64,000 nt of DNA, from assembly GCA_943370025.1 (NCBI GenBank), contig CALRPI020000009.1, positions 28,562 to 92,561 of the forward strand, in the 5' to 3' direction. The DNA comes from JAAUUE01 sp943370025. GTDB taxonomy: Bacteria > Cyanobacteriota > Cyanobacteriia > Cyanobacteriales > JAAUUE01. Shown in pieces: positions 1 to 8,968 of this stretch (positions within the stretch are counted from its first letter, which is position 1; each line of letters begins with the position of its first letter). The position numbers and the translations under genes were made by a program. Under the pieces are notes generated by a model, which was not told where the DNA came from, ran no database searches, and saw only the letters and a program-made list of their open reading frames with translations.

Positions 1-117
1 TTCTAGGGCTAGATTGAGGGCTTCCAAGTCATCAAGAGTATCGGGGACAGTCTCAAAGATAGGTCGCCGTTGCAACAGGTCAAGGCGGGTTTCTAGAGAT
101 TCAAACATATCTGACAT
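1..117 (-). CDS. Partial hypothetical protein (5' end only)
   Basis: Leftward open frame that runs off the window edge; 39 codons are visible, beginning MSDMFESLETRLDLLQ. An AGGAG Shine-Dalgarno sequence lies about 9 nt upstream of the ATG at 117, which supports a real start. The visible part is acidic and probably helical; I recognise no family. It follows two other small leftward genes (148-390 and 404-721) with short gaps, so the three probably form one operon on the regulatory side of the primase/integrase element. Confidence 0.55.
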   Translation of the reverse strand, partial: MSDMFESLETRLDLLQRRPIFETVPDTLDDLEALNLALE

Positions 118-147
118 TGATTATTTTCTCCTTGGTTCTTTTGAGAA

Positions 148-390
148 TTAATTATTTTCAGAGTCCTTTGACATTGAATTTTTCATAGCCGGCACAACAA
201 TCCGGAGGTAAGCATTGGCGGTAGCAGCACCAATTAAATTGTCTACAACCATCTCCACTGCCTGAGTGGTAGCCGTGTGTCTGGGATTGATAGACAGCAG
301 ATTTGTAAGTAACTCGATCGCATCTTTCCTACAGTTGATTGATGTTTGTTCTAATTCATCAATCCATTCCGGGGGTATTGCTTTGGGCAT
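148..390 (-). CDS. Small hypothetical protein, 80 aa
   Basis: Leftward gene with an AAGGAG Shine-Dalgarno sequence about 6 nt before the ATG. The product is 80 aa, begins MPKAIPPEWIDELEQ, and is predicted to be soluble and helical with no membrane segment. I do not recognise the family. It sits 13 bp downstream of the XRE regulator and 30 bp upstream of the partial gene at the window edge, so co-transcription is likely. Its place beside a primase and integrase suggests an accessory gene of the element. Confidence 0.6.
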   Translation of the reverse strand: MPKAIPPEWIDELEQTSINCRKDAIELLTNLLSINPRHTATTQAVEMVVDNLIGAATANAYLRIVVPAMKNSMSKDSENN

Positions 391-403
391 TATTTCTCCT
401 TAG

Positions 404-721
404 TTAGTTTTCGGTTTTTTCTTTGATTAGTCGGGTGTTTTCGATCGCCGCAAGTATTTCCACCGGATTTCGCTTATAGAGTATGGCTAACTTCTGGATT
501 TCCGGTGGCTTAATCCCATCCACCCCTTTTCCGCTCTCCCAGCGGCTAATGGTTGCTGGATCGCGATCGCCAAGAAATTTAGCAACATCACCCTGAGTAA
601 TAGAGCTAGGGCGGAGGTCTTTAAGAGTTGCATTGTCTATCGTGTGTTGGTTTAGAGGCGGGGCTTCTAGCATTGCTTCTTGTAAAAGATGGATTAACTT
701 GACTTTTGGTTTGCTGTCCAT
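404..721 (-). CDS. XRE-family HTH transcriptional regulator
   Basis: A 105-aa protein with a Cro/C1-type helix-turn-helix at roughly residues 38-65 (SSITQGDVAKFLGDRDPA followed by TISRWESGKG), a typical phage-repressor-like DNA-binding domain. I chose the ATG at 721 (MDSKPKVKL) over one at 772 because the 17-residue extension (CISNKILVVN...) looks untranslated. A TATAAT sequence directly precedes the 721 ATG, so the message may have almost no leader. It is divergent from the primase gene and probably controls element genes from the 722-924 region. Target unknown. Confidence 0.8.
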   Translation of the reverse strand: MDSKPKVKLIHLLQEAMLEAPPLNQHTIDNATLKDLRPSSITQGDVAKFLGDRDPATISRWESGKGVDGIKPPEIQKLAILYKRNPVEILAAIENTRLIKEKTEN

Positions 722-924
722 ATTATAATACAAACATGCATTTACAACAAGTATCTTGTTGCTTATGCACATTTCCTGTGAGTGAGTTTGATGTAATTGG
801 GGGCAAAGGGTGTGGTAGCTCTTCCCCCATTTCCTTTAATTTTCAGGGCAACAGTCCAAAAACTACAGGGCTAATAACTTTAGCCAAAACAGTCCCAAAA
901 TAACCCCTAGACAAAGTAATAGAT

Positions 925-3753
925 ATGGTTACCTCGCAAGATTTACAGACCGCATTAACAGAGTTGCCCCAGCATTGGCAACTCACCCCAGTAGATGGCA
1001 AAAAAGCTCCCTATAAGCCCCATTGGCCTGCGGGGATGAATCGGGAATTAATTAAAACTGAAATAAATAACGGGAGTGCAAAAGGCTATGGTCTGCTTAC
1101 TGGAAGGATTAGCGGTGGCGTGGTTGCTATCGATTGCGACGGTTATGCTGCTCATGACCTTGCTAACCAACTCGGAGGACTACCGGAAACGATCAGTTTC
1201 ACCAGCGGTAAGCCCGGACGCGCCCAATACCTCTATCAAGTCCCAAAAGATTATTGGGATGCCATCCAAACGGTAAAGCTCGATACAGGCGCTCAGGAGA
1301 ACGGCAAAAAAGTATTACTAGAGTTGCGTTGGGATGGTTGCCAATCGGTGCTACCGCCATCCGCCCACCCAGAAACACGGCACTATACATGGATTAACGA
1401 TCACACCACCCCCCTAGCTGACTGCCCCCAATGGGTGATCGAAAAAATGCTCAAGGTTCCGTCGCCGGAACTTAAATTTGACGCTCCGATCAAGCTTGCT
1501 GTCCCCCTAGACGCTTGCATCTCAAAGGCTGCTAGAGAAATACTCCCTGGTGTCCACTCTGGGGGTCGTAACGCTGCTGGGGCAAAACTTGCGAGGGAAT
1601 TAATTGGCACAGAAACCAGACTTAGGTATTTGGGGATTGATTATCTAGGCACAGCTAGACAGTTATTTGATGAATTTTGCCAAAGCTGTAAACCCGCTTT
1701 GGGGAGTAAAGAGGCTGAACAGATCTGGCGATCGGCAGAGAAATCTAACCCAGTTGCCAGCCTCACTGATGAGATGTTGGCAAATTGCGCTAAAGCTTAC
1801 CAACGTAGCAGGGGGGGGAGAAAAAGCACAGGGGGAGCGATCGCGCAGCCGGTGGCAAAAACATCACCTCAAGATACCTCGGTTGAAGATGATGTGGTGA
1901 AAGAAGAATTGGAGTCTCAAGAATATGCCCAACTGCCCGATCAAGTCCTCTCAACCCTGCTAGGGGAGCAACTCTACAATGCTCACAAAGCCAAGGCGGA
2001 AGGATTCGGCATTGATCCGGCAGTAATTTCTGTTGGCACATTATTATTATTCGGTTCCCAACTACAGGCGGATCATGAAGTTGTGATTAATGACCTAACC
2101 GACTATGCAATTAGTCCTAATTGGTGCGCCGTCGGTATTGGGGAAACCGGAACCATGAAAACCCCCATCTTTGAGGCAAGTTTTAACCCCTTAGCTTCAG
2201 TGCAATACAAGCACGATCAGAAATTTGCAGACAAGATGGAAGGCTACCAAAGAGACTTAGCAGAGTATCGCCGTTGCAAACCAGAAGACAATGAACTGCC
2301 CCCCACCGAACCAACTCCCATAGAAGTTTATGTAGATAATTTCACCATTGAATCTGTGATGGAGAGCTTGAAAACTAGAGCTAATCTTGCTCTATGCAGT
2401 GATGAAGTCACATCAATTTTTAATGGCTTGGGGCAATACCAAGCCGGGAAGGGCAACTCTAGACAGATGCTCTTGAAACTCCTAAGCAATGGAGCCATCA
2501 AAATTAATCGCAAGGGGTCGGGCAGAATTAGCCTACAGAAAACCAGTATCGGGCTATGGGGCATGACTCAGCCCTCTGTATGGTCTAGAGACTTACTCAA
2601 AGAAGAAGCCGAAGATGGTTTACACGCCCGGATTGCTCTATATAGCATCCCCAAGGGGGGCAGAATTAAATATTCAGACAATGTGATCCAACTCACACAA
2701 AGAGGGGGCAGCGTAGATTACACCGCCTACCTCGGTGACCTCTACAAACAAGCTGCTGAGATACCCGCACAGAAAGTAAGACTCTCACCCGGAGCGCGCA
2801 AAGTTTGGCAGCAATGGGATGACGAAATTTATCAGTTAGTAGATTGTGAACCAGAGAGCAAAATTAGGGGACTTTACCCAAAGGCAAAAGCGAGAGCCGC
2901 CGCCATTGCCCTAGGCGCGCATTGGTTGACCTATTGCCAAGGGGAGAATGATTACACTCCTGAGTTGTCAGCAGAAATTCTAGAGGCAGCGATCGCCTTC
3001 ACTAAGTGGCTGCTATCAGAAACCAAATCACTCTATGCCAGTTGGGGGATTGGCGTAGGCAAGGAAACCGCTAAAATAGCTTCCCTGCTCAAAAAACTGA
3101 AGGATAAGAAAACTGGTGAGGGTTGGGTGGATCGTCGCTATGTTTATCGATCGCTCCACATTTCTGTCACAGATTCCGAAGATTTGATGCAATCTCTAGC
3201 GCAAAGAAAAATGGTCGAAATTCGGGGCAGCGGATCTAAGCTAGAAATTAGATTACCTAGGGTGTTTGTGACATGTGACAAAACTACCCCAAAACTAAGC
3301 CTAGTAAGCGATGCGTTTGTCACAAATGGCTGTGACAAAGTTGTGACAAAAATAAAATCTGTGACAGAAATTGAGCAAGCCGATCAAGCATCAATGCTTG
3401 ATGAAAACTCAAAAAATCCGGATTTTGTCACAGAAAAACCCGTTTTGTCACAAGTTGTCACAAGCGTTTGTGACAAACAGACACCAGAGGGGGTAAGCGA
3501 TTCAGCCGTTTTGTCACAATGTCACAGCACTATAGGTAATTTAAATAATTCTCGTAAGCAAAAGCATCAATGGAAAGTTGGCGATCGTGCCAACTATCAA
3601 ACAATGAATTCACCTGAACCGAAGCTGGTGGAAATTACTGAACTCTCTGGAGAGGGTAACCCCCTAGTAATAAAAATGTTACCCAAGGGCGGGGAACTCT
3701 ACCGCTTTGACAAGAAACGCTTAACCCCAATTAGTGCGATCGCCACAACTTAG
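925..3753 (+). CDS. Bifunctional primase-polymerase / DUF3987 replication protein
   Basis: A 942-aa protein. Residues about 10-190 look like the archaeo-eukaryotic prim-pol domain: AIDCDGYAAHDL supplies the metal-binding acidic residues and SGKPGRAQYLY the following strand. Residues about 330-800 match the DUF3987 helicase-like region, with a Walker-A-like GETGTMKTP near residue 406. A basic, low-complexity linker leads to a short C-terminal domain (WKVGDRANY...). Proteins of this type start replication of plasmids, phages and satellites. The gene ends 24 bp before the integrase, so the two are probably co-transcribed. The prim-pol SxH motif is not obvious, so polymerase activity is uncertain. 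Confidence 0.82.
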   Translation: MVTSQDLQTALTELPQHWQLTPVDGKKAPYKPHWPAGMNRELIKTEINNGSAKGYGLLTGRISGGVVAIDCDGYAAHDLANQLGGLPETISFTSGKPGRAQYLYQVPKDYWDAIQTVKLDTGAQENGKKVLLELRWDGCQSVLPPSAHPETRHYTWINDHTTPLADCPQWVIEKMLKVPSPELKFDAPIKLAVPLDACISKAAREILPGVHSGGRNAAGAKLARELIGTETRLRYLGIDYLGTARQLFDEFCQSCKPALGSKEAEQIWRSAEKSNPVASLTDEMLANCAKAYQRSRGGRKSTGGAIAQPVAKTSPQDTSVEDDVVKEELESQEYAQLPDQVLSTLLGEQLYNAHKAKAEGFGIDPAVISVGTLLLFGSQLQADHEVVINDLTDYAISPNWCAVGIGETGTMKTPIFEASFNPLASVQYKHDQKFADKMEGYQRDLAEYRRCKPEDNELPPTEPTPIEVYVDNFTIESVMESLKTRANLALCSDEVTSIFNGLGQYQAGKGNSRQMLLKLLSNGAIKINRKGSGRISLQKTSIGLWGMTQPSVWSRDLLKEEAEDGLHARIALYSIPKGGRIKYSDNVIQLTQRGGSVDYTAYLGDLYKQAAEIPAQKVRLSPGARKVWQQWDDEIYQLVDCEPESKIRGLYPKAKARAAAIALGAHWLTYCQGENDYTPELSAEILEAAIAFTKWLLSETKSLYASWGIGVGKETAKIASLLKKLKDKKTGEGWVDRRYVYRSLHISVTDSEDLMQSLAQRKMVEIRGSGSKLEIRLPRVFVTCDKTTPKLSLVSDAFVTNGCDKVVTKIKSVTEIEQADQASMLDENSKNPDFVTEKPVLSQVVTSVCDKQTPEGVSDSAVLSQCHSTIGNLNNSRKQKHQWKVGDRANYQTMNSPEPKLVEITELSGEGNPLVIKMLPKGGELYRFDKKRLTPISAIATT

Positions 3754-3777
3754 AGAGCAAGAAAATTAAGGTAATTA

Positions 3778-4875
3778 ATGCCAAGACAGAGAAAACGAAC
3801 CAGAGCAAAGAAGGGAACGGTATCAATCCAGAGTCGCAAAAATAGCAGCGGTCGAGCCTATCTCAGCCTTTGGATTCCGGGTGAACTCTGTGAGGATGGG
3901 ATAGGGCAGCGCTATGCACTTGGCTTGCCCGACTCCCCCGCAAATTATGCGAGCGCCGATCGGGTGTGTCGCCAAGTGCAACTAGATATCGAAGGGGGGC
4001 ATTTTGTCTGGTCTAAGGAACATTACTTAGACCAGAGGGGTGAGCAGCGCAAGTTAGTAGCAGCTATCCCCAACCATCAGAAAATCTGGGATAAATATTA
4101 CCAAGCCAATAAATCTAGAGTGAAAGCTACTACCTTGGCAGTCTGGGATGTTGTTAGCGATCGCATCAAATCTGCCCCCCAACCCCCCGAAGCACTGCTT
4201 AATTATTTATCCCAAACCACCACAGTCAACCGCACCGCTCAAATCCTGCAATGGCTAGGCACAGCCTACCGATGGGCAATTAAAAAGCAAATAGTAGCCA
4301 AGAATCCCCTCACCCATTTAGATATCCCCCAGCACCAAACTGAGGATGAGGCTAACCCATTTTCAAAAGATGAGAAGGTCAAATTATTAGCGATCGCTAG
4401 TGATTCAGAATGGAATCTATTTATACAGTTCTTGCTATTGACAGGCTGCCGTCCTAGTGAGGCTGTAGGGTTAACTTGGGAGCAAGTAGGGACTGATTCC
4501 ATAAAGTTCGATCGAAGCATTACCCTAGTCAAAGGTAAGCCAACTCCTAGCGATAGATCCAAGACCAACAGGGTGAGGTATTTCCCGGTGTACGATCGGC
4601 TCCAAGATTTGTTGAAAATTTGCCCCCAGAGTGGTGAATTAGTTTTTGGAGTAGAGCGATCGCCCATTGACTACCTAAGCTTTGGCTACTGGTGGAGGAC
4701 CAGGGTAAAAACATGGAAACCATCAACCCCCTACAGTTGCAGAGATACATTTATTTGTGAGCAAATCCTAGCAGGGGTTCCCCCCGCCGTAGTCGCCAAG
4801 TGGTGTGATAATTCCGTTAGACAGATTGAGCAGCGATATTTTAAGGTTTTACCTAGTGAGTTCAGCCCTAAATAG
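3778..4875 (+). CDS. Tyrosine-type site-specific integrase
   Basis: A 365-aa phage-integrase-family recombinase. It has a basic N-terminus (MPRQRKRTRAKKGTVS), a SAM-like core-binding region near residues 90-190 and a C-terminal catalytic domain. Visible catalytic elements are Arg in TGCRPSEA (about residue 224), a Lys in the beta-hairpin (VKGKPTPSDRSK), Arg in YSCRDTF (about 321) and the nucleophile Tyr in EQRYF. The His of the usual HxxR box is Tyr here (YSCR), which is seen in some cyanobacterial integrases. It would insert and excise the element. The attachment site is not identified. Confidence 0.87.
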   Translation: MPRQRKRTRAKKGTVSIQSRKNSSGRAYLSLWIPGELCEDGIGQRYALGLPDSPANYASADRVCRQVQLDIEGGHFVWSKEHYLDQRGEQRKLVAAIPNHQKIWDKYYQANKSRVKATTLAVWDVVSDRIKSAPQPPEALLNYLSQTTTVNRTAQILQWLGTAYRWAIKKQIVAKNPLTHLDIPQHQTEDEANPFSKDEKVKLLAIASDSEWNLFIQFLLLTGCRPSEAVGLTWEQVGTDSIKFDRSITLVKGKPTPSDRSKTNRVRYFPVYDRLQDLLKICPQSGELVFGVERSPIDYLSFGYWWRTRVKTWKPSTPYSCRDTFICEQILAGVPPAVVAKWCDNSVRQIEQRYFKVLPSEFSPK

Positions 4876-5021
4876 TTGCATTAAGAGTTGCAATAAGATT
4901 TGGGAACACCCCCGAAAATCTATCCCCGTAAGGCGTTCAAAATCGATTAAAGATACTACACTTGTATTATGATTCTGTCTATAAATCTATAAAATTTACC
5001 CACCTTTAGGAGGAAAATCCC

Positions 5022-5351
5022 ATGCGTACCTTAATCAAAACTACTACCACCGAAATGGAAGTCACCAGCATCCGTCTGGAGCGAGAATTGAAGGAAAGCC
5101 TCAAGGAACTTTCTGGCAATCAAGGCTATCAGGCATTGATCCGAGATATTCTCTGGAAATATGTCCAGCAAAAATCCCCCGACTCACAACCCCTAATTAC
5201 TCCTCAAGAAATTCGAGCAAGTATAACAGCCACTTCCCAGCGAGAGGAGAGGTGCGCCCTAACTGGAAAATTCATTCCCCCTCAACAACCCATGCTTTTG
5301 GGACTAACTACTCAGGGAGATTTGTTACCCCTCAGTCCCGATAGCTTATAG
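5022..5351 (+). CDS. Ribbon-helix-helix (CopG/Arc-like) protein, 109 aa
   Basis: It has a strong Shine-Dalgarno sequence (TAGGAGGA, 5007-5014) before the ATG at 5022. Residues about 12-52 (MEVTSIRLERELKESLKEL and the following helices) look like a ribbon-helix-helix DNA-binding fold, with the beta-strand EVTSIRL. The C-terminal half (CALTGKFIPPQQPMLLGL) is of unknown function; a CxxxG turn could be part of a zinc-like site but has no partner cysteines. It lies after the integrase in the same direction, with its own promoter space, and may be a copy-number or antitoxin-type regulator. No toxin is visible beside it. Confidence 0.65.
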   Translation: MRTLIKTTTTEMEVTSIRLERELKESLKELSGNQGYQALIRDILWKYVQQKSPDSQPLITPQEIRASITATSQREERCALTGKFIPPQQPMLLGLTTQGDLLPLSPDSL

Positions 5352-5469
5352 AGTTTTGTTTTTGTAGTATGTAGCAATCTAGCGATCGTAAATCCTGCGC
5401 TAGATTTTCGAGTATTAAAAAAGGCACATCATTATGAGGACTGAGCGAAGTCGAAGTCCGGCTCTAGGG

Positions 5470-5497
5470 GGCTGGTTTCGACTTCGCTCAACCAGCC
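5470..5497. repeat. Hairpin with the GAAGTCGAAG-type cassette
   Basis: Perfect arms GGCTGGTT / AACCAGCC enclose TCGACTTCGCTC. The same cassette, in either orientation, appears about 25 bp upstream (GACTGAGCGAAGTCGAAGTC, 5441-5460) and in many other intergenic palindromes of this window. The remaining bases of 5352-5571 show no gene. Confidence 0.7.
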
Positions 5498-5571
5498 TTA
5501 GGAAATCCTGCACAACGTGAGAACGAAACGATAAGGTTCAGGTATCTTCATCGAATTCACGTTAATGGAGG

Positions 5572-6213
5572 TTAATTTAAGGCATCCTTCAATACAGTTC
5601 GGGCGGCGAGGTGATTGCGGGTTGAGGTGAGGATTTCTGATTCCCGCTCTAGACGCGAAACAGTATCCTGCATTTCGAGGAGAGATTGTTGCTCTTGGGG
5701 AACGCCTTGGAGGTTGCTGGCAACCCAGTAGGAAAGTTCTAGAGGCAGAGTTGGCAGGTCTGAGGGTAGTTCTAGTTTTTGGTCGGCTAACTTGCCTGAT
5801 AGCCTGACCACATCTTGCAGAAGTTGTTTGACTTCACTGGCTAACTGTCGCGTATCCTTGGCGGGGGGATAGTCTTCGATCCATTCTACTAAGGCTGTCA
5901 GGTAGGGTTTTTCCCGGATATATTCGAGGATGCGAAATCTTTGCTGTCCCAAGGTCAAGACTTTCATTCGATCGTCCGGCATTCTCTGAAAGTGAATAAT
6001 CTCCGCACAACAACCCACAGAGGCAACTTGACTCTTTTCGGGATCGTACATGAGCACCCCAAAGCGACGATCGCTCTCCAGAATCGTATTCATCATAATC
6101 CGATAGCGAAACTCAAATATATGCAGAGGCAGGGGGCGACCGGGAAATAAGACTAATTCTGGTAGAGGAAACAAGGGCAGTTCTCTAACGGCGATCGAGG
6201 AGGGGGTTACCAT
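5572..6213 (-). CDS. LON peptidase substrate-binding-domain protein
   Basis: A 213-aa stand-alone homologue of the N-terminal substrate-binding domain of Lon protease. The opening ELPLFPLPELVLFPG followed by LPLHIFEFRYRIM is diagnostic of the family, and there is no ATPase or peptidase domain. Cyanobacteria carry such stand-alone proteins; the function is not established, and a role as an adaptor in protein quality control is only inference. The C-terminal half is helical with a coiled-coil tendency. It is transcribed alone, leftward, with 378 bp of repeat-rich DNA upstream. Confidence 0.88.
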   Translation of the reverse strand: MVTPSSIAVRELPLFPLPELVLFPGRPLPLHIFEFRYRIMMNTILESDRRFGVLMYDPEKSQVASVGCCAEIIHFQRMPDDRMKVLTLGQQRFRILEYIREKPYLTALVEWIEDYPPAKDTRQLASEVKQLLQDVVRLSGKLADQKLELPSDLPTLPLELSYWVASNLQGVPQEQQSLLEMQDTVSRLERESEILTSTRNHLAARTVLKDALN

Positions 6214-6432
6214 GCTAGTGCTTAGGATTGACAGCGATAATTCATATATTCTTCATATAATAATGTAACTGATTTTCCCCCAGAAAAAATTACCCCCGCC
6301 TAAAATATTTCCCTGTGGAATAAGTAAGGATATTGAAAGGATAGGGGTTCTCGGTCTAGGGAGGTGCGGGCAACTATAGGGGCGCAAGGCTTTGCGTTCT
6401 CAATGGGTACCGCAACAAAACCAGAGTTGCGA

Positions 6433-6466
6433 TCAGGATTTACTCCACGCTGTAGGGTAAATCCTG
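6433..6466. repeat. Inverted repeat TCAGGATTTA / TAAATCCTGA
   Basis: Ten-base perfect arms are separated by 14 bases. It abuts a family A repeat, and together they occupy the right half of the 6214-6591 gap. The left half of that gap shows no gene. Confidence 0.65.
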
Positions 6467-6470
6467 ACTT

Positions 6471-6578
6471 ACAGCAGTTTGAGAGTAGGCTTCGACTCCG
6501 CTCAGCCCACTCTCAAACCCAACATGGATAGGACTTGCAATATTTGTGGTGTGTCTTATTTGAACGCAAAGTACTGTA
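6471..6578 (+). repeat. Family A dispersed repeat, copy 1
   Basis: It begins ACAGCAGTTTGAGAGT and ends AACGCAAAGTACTGTA. The inner hairpin arms (GAGAGTAGGC / GCCCACTCTC) hold the CTTCGACTCCGCTCAG cassette. The right half (cccaacatggataggacttg...) is shared with the copies near 33.4, 51.2 and 60.6 kb. Confidence 0.85.
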
Positions 6579-6591
6579 GTTTGCAGGTTAC

Positions 6592-7164
6592 TTAGTTAGT
6601 TTGCAGGGGCGAAGGCGAAGGATCGTTGAGATTCAGGGGAATTTCAATGACTGGACGGTTGACCGCAATCATTAGCAATTCTGGTTTGGATTGAGCAGAT
6701 TCAGTGCTGGGCTGTTGGACTAGCTGAAGGGAAGAAGGAGAGGGATTGGGAGACAGGACAAAGGATAGTGCGCCCACCGCCAAAGCAGCGATCGCCCCTC
6801 CCATACCCAAGCCCCAGCGGAGTCGCCGCCGTTGATCTACCCTAGCAAAAACCTGCTGAGTCAAATTTGCGGCGGAGGGAGAAGCTACCGGAACCGGCAG
6901 GTTCTCAATGACCATAAATCCTTGACGCAACTTCAACAACCGTTTATGCAGTCGTTGCATTTCGGCATCGGTAGTTAGGCGTTGCTGGACTTGTTGGCGT
7001 TCGGCAGCCGTTACTTCACCGTCCAGAAATGCGCTGAGTAATTCAAAGTCATCTTTTTGCAGACTGTCTATATCCCACAATGACGAATTGCCAGAGTTGG
7101 GAGTAGCGTCTTGGTGAGGAATATTATGGTTATCAAATTGATTATCAAACATTTTTAGGATCAC
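6592..7164 (-). CDS. Anti-sigma factor, membrane-anchored
   Basis: A 190-aa protein. Residues about 36-85 (KDDFELLSAFLDGEVTAAE...) form the anti-sigma domain that binds an ECF sigma factor. A single hydrophobic segment at about residues 118-137 (MGGAIAALAVGALSFVLSP) would span the membrane, leaving a short C-terminal tail outside. It lies 113 bp downstream of the ECF sigma gene on the same strand, the standard arrangement for a cognate pair and matching the SigG/anti-SigG pair known in cyanobacteria. It likely holds the sigma factor inactive until envelope or oxidative stress. The HxxxCxxC zinc motif is absent. Confidence 0.85.
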   Translation of the reverse strand: MILKMFDNQFDNHNIPHQDATPNSGNSSLWDIDSLQKDDFELLSAFLDGEVTAAERQQVQQRLTTDAEMQRLHKRLLKLRQGFMVIENLPVPVASPSAANLTQQVFARVDQRRRLRWGLGMGGAIAALAVGALSFVLSPNPSPSSLQLVQQPSTESAQSKPELLMIAVNRPVIEIPLNLNDPSPSPLQTN

Positions 7165-7277
7165 CCCCCTAGGGGATAAGGCAGAATAGCAGTTGAAACA
7201 GAGACAAAGAACTTAAATAATCTAACATCTAAATCTTATCTAAAGCTTAAAATATTGAAACTTTCAGCATCGAAACT

Positions 7278-7934
7278 TTAAGCATCTAAATAATCGTGGA
7301 GGAGAAATTGTAATCTAGCTCTAGCTCTAGCAATCCGGGACTTGACAGTGCCAAGAGATACTTGAGTAATTTCGGCAATTTCTTCGTAGGATAAGCCCTG
7401 AATTTCGCGCATAACGATCGTGTTGCGAAAAACCTCTGGCAGGTCGGCGATCGCAGATTGGAGCTGCTCATAAAATTCTCGAGTACTCATATTTTGATCG
7501 GGACTGGGTTGTTCGGCGGCAATTTCCCAATCCATTTCCCCATCCCCCATCCGCCGTGGCGCATCCAGAGACAAAGGAGCTGCCACCCGCTTGCGCTTCC
7601 GGAGTTCATCATAAAACAAGTTCGTGGCAATCCGGCTCAACCAGCCTTGAAATTTAGCTGGTTCCTGAAGGCGTTGGATATGGCGATAAACCCGCAGCCA
7701 AACTTCTTGGGCGAGGTCAGAGCGGTCTTGCCAGTCGGGAGCTAAATGGTAGAGAACTTTGTCCACATGGGATTGATACCGCCGGAGCAGCTCAGCAAAG
7801 GCGGGGCGATCGGGGCTAGTTCCTGTTTGGCAAAATTGGATTAATTCATAATTAGAAAGTTTTTCTGGAGACACAGGCTTGTGAGGGATTGTTGCCTCAA
7901 CTGTCGACCAAAATACAGGAATTGATGTACTCAT
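7278..7934 (-). CDS. ECF RNA polymerase sigma factor, SigG/RpoE type
   Basis: A 218-aa group 4 sigma factor. Region 2 is seen at about residues 40-120 (DLAQEVWLRVYRHIQRL, FQGWLSRIATNLFYDEL) and region 4 at about 155-210 (LSYEEIAEITQVSLGTVKSR), a helix-turn-helix that recognises the -35 element. Length and motifs match cyanobacterial SigG. It is encoded just before its presumed membrane-bound anti-sigma factor, which implies a stress-responsive regulon, probably including itself. I could not identify its promoter signature by eye. Confidence 0.9.
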   Translation of the reverse strand: MSTSIPVFWSTVEATIPHKPVSPEKLSNYELIQFCQTGTSPDRPAFAELLRRYQSHVDKVLYHLAPDWQDRSDLAQEVWLRVYRHIQRLQEPAKFQGWLSRIATNLFYDELRKRKRVAAPLSLDAPRRMGDGEMDWEIAAEQPSPDQNMSTREFYEQLQSAIADLPEVFRNTIVMREIQGLSYEEIAEITQVSLGTVKSRIARARARLQFLLHDYLDA

Positions 7935-8020
7935 GGGTGGCTCTAGGATGAAAGAGAATTTTTTATTCTAGATAGGGGAAGTTGAGTAAAGGTTCCCTAG
8001 AGACAAAAAATCAGAGAAAA

Positions 8021-8578
8021 TCAATCCAAGTCTCGGAGTGGAGATTTTTGTTCGTAATTGGGGGCATAAACTTGGAGGAGGCTGCTGACCTGCCGGAGGA
8101 CATCGGTGCCATTGCTCTTACCTAGAGCCGCCCGTTCTATGCCAAAGTCTGGGTGATCTACGTTTTGGGTAATTGCCGCCATGACTTGTTGGGTAATTAG
8201 CTCATGGAGAGCTTCCTTTGCCCGTTGGCGTTGGTATTTTGCCCCTTCTTCGGTGGTGGCGTAGAGGGGCGGCAATCGATTCAGGGCGTAGGCGGCAATA
8301 TCTCCGACATCAAGAACTCGATCGCTACTCTGTTCAATTTCTGCCACCCTAGTAATAGATTCCGTCAGGACTAATTCTTCCATGACATTAATAAATTGCT
8401 TCCGAGGAACTGCCACTACTTCCCCAGTTAACAATGCCCCCATCAGGCGATCGAGCGCCATATATTCCTCGATCAATAACTCAGAGGCGGTATCACAGAT
8501 CCTCCCCACTTCCGTTTCCATCACCGGGGTCAGATAGCCATCCTGTAGTGCTTGTTCAACAATTTTTTCTATGGTCAT
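8021..8578 (-). CDS. Late competence ComFB-family protein
   Basis: A 185-aa all-helical protein of the ComFB family (MTIEKIVEQALQDGYLTP; VMEELVLTESITRVAEIEQ; DVGDIAAYALNRLPPLYATT). The LNRLPPLY segment is a family hallmark. Cyanobacterial ComFB homologues have been linked to c-di-GMP binding and to natural competence and motility. That role is established knowledge of the family, not visible here. The gene is monocistronic, 86 bp upstream of the ECF sigma gene and on the same strand. Confidence 0.82.
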   Translation of the reverse strand: MTIEKIVEQALQDGYLTPVMETEVGRICDTASELLIEEYMALDRLMGALLTGEVVAVPRKQFINVMEELVLTESITRVAEIEQSSDRVLDVGDIAAYALNRLPPLYATTEEGAKYQRQRAKEALHELITQQVMAAITQNVDHPDFGIERAALGKSNGTDVLRQVSSLLQVYAPNYEQKSPLRDLD

Positions 8579-8862
8579 AAGTTTTTAGATGTGGATAATG
8601 AACCGCTGCTAATAATTACCCACTCCCCCAGAAGCAGGTTATTGTAACTCAAAAATACCATAAGCCTATCAATACCAACCAGATCAAACTGAACCTGTTG
8701 GCAAAATATCTGATAAATATTAACAAAGGTAACGAAAATCTAATAAACTGCTACAGCAACCTATCTAGACGTTGCCAAGTAGGTTGTATCGTATAAACCC
8801 TTACTCCACAATGGTTTCCACAGTATGTATCATCCTAGCCTAGCTAGCGGTTGCTATAGCGA

Positions 8863-8942
8863 TTCTAATTGATTTTAGAATTTGAGAGGGTTGAGAATGG
8901 CTTTCCCGGAGGGAAAGCTATTCTCAACCCATCTAAAATAGC
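8863..8942. repeat. Long palindrome upstream of the desaturase
   Basis: Two 20-base arms at 8888-8907 and 8911-8930 (GGGTTGAGAATGGCTTTCCC and its near complement) flank a 3-base loop. Imperfect outer arms ATTTTAGA / TCTAAAAT extend it. Together with the family A copy below it fills most of the 8579-9177 gap, where I see no gene. Confidence 0.75.
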
Positions 8943-8968
8943 TATATATCTACAAGACTTACACATTT

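Larger units (their letters stand above)
148..5351. mobile_element. Probable integrated replicative element (regulator, primase, integrase)
   Basis: An XRE regulator and small genes read leftward, opposite a primase-polymerase/DUF3987 replication protein and a tyrosine integrase reading rightward, followed by a ribbon-helix-helix protein. This is the core gene set of small integrative plasmids or satellites. I see no tRNA gene next to the integrase and no convincing long att duplication, and the left side leaves the window. The limits given are therefore those of the genes, not of the element. Confidence 0.5.

Noticed and set aside
706..903. Rightward 65-codon frame between the XRE gene and the primase
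   Set aside because: It starts inside the opposite XRE gene, has no ribosome-binding site and no protein-like pattern. The region is better read as the divergent promoter.
611..4895. Shared TTAAGAGTTGCAAT-type 13-mer near the XRE gene and after the integrase as an att duplication
   Set aside because: One copy lies within the XRE coding sequence and the match is too short to exceed chance.
5352..5571. Possible small RNA in the hairpin-rich gap after the RHH gene
   Set aside because: The only structure is the mobile GAAGTCGAAG-type cassette hairpin. There is no promoter-terminator pair to support a separate RNA.
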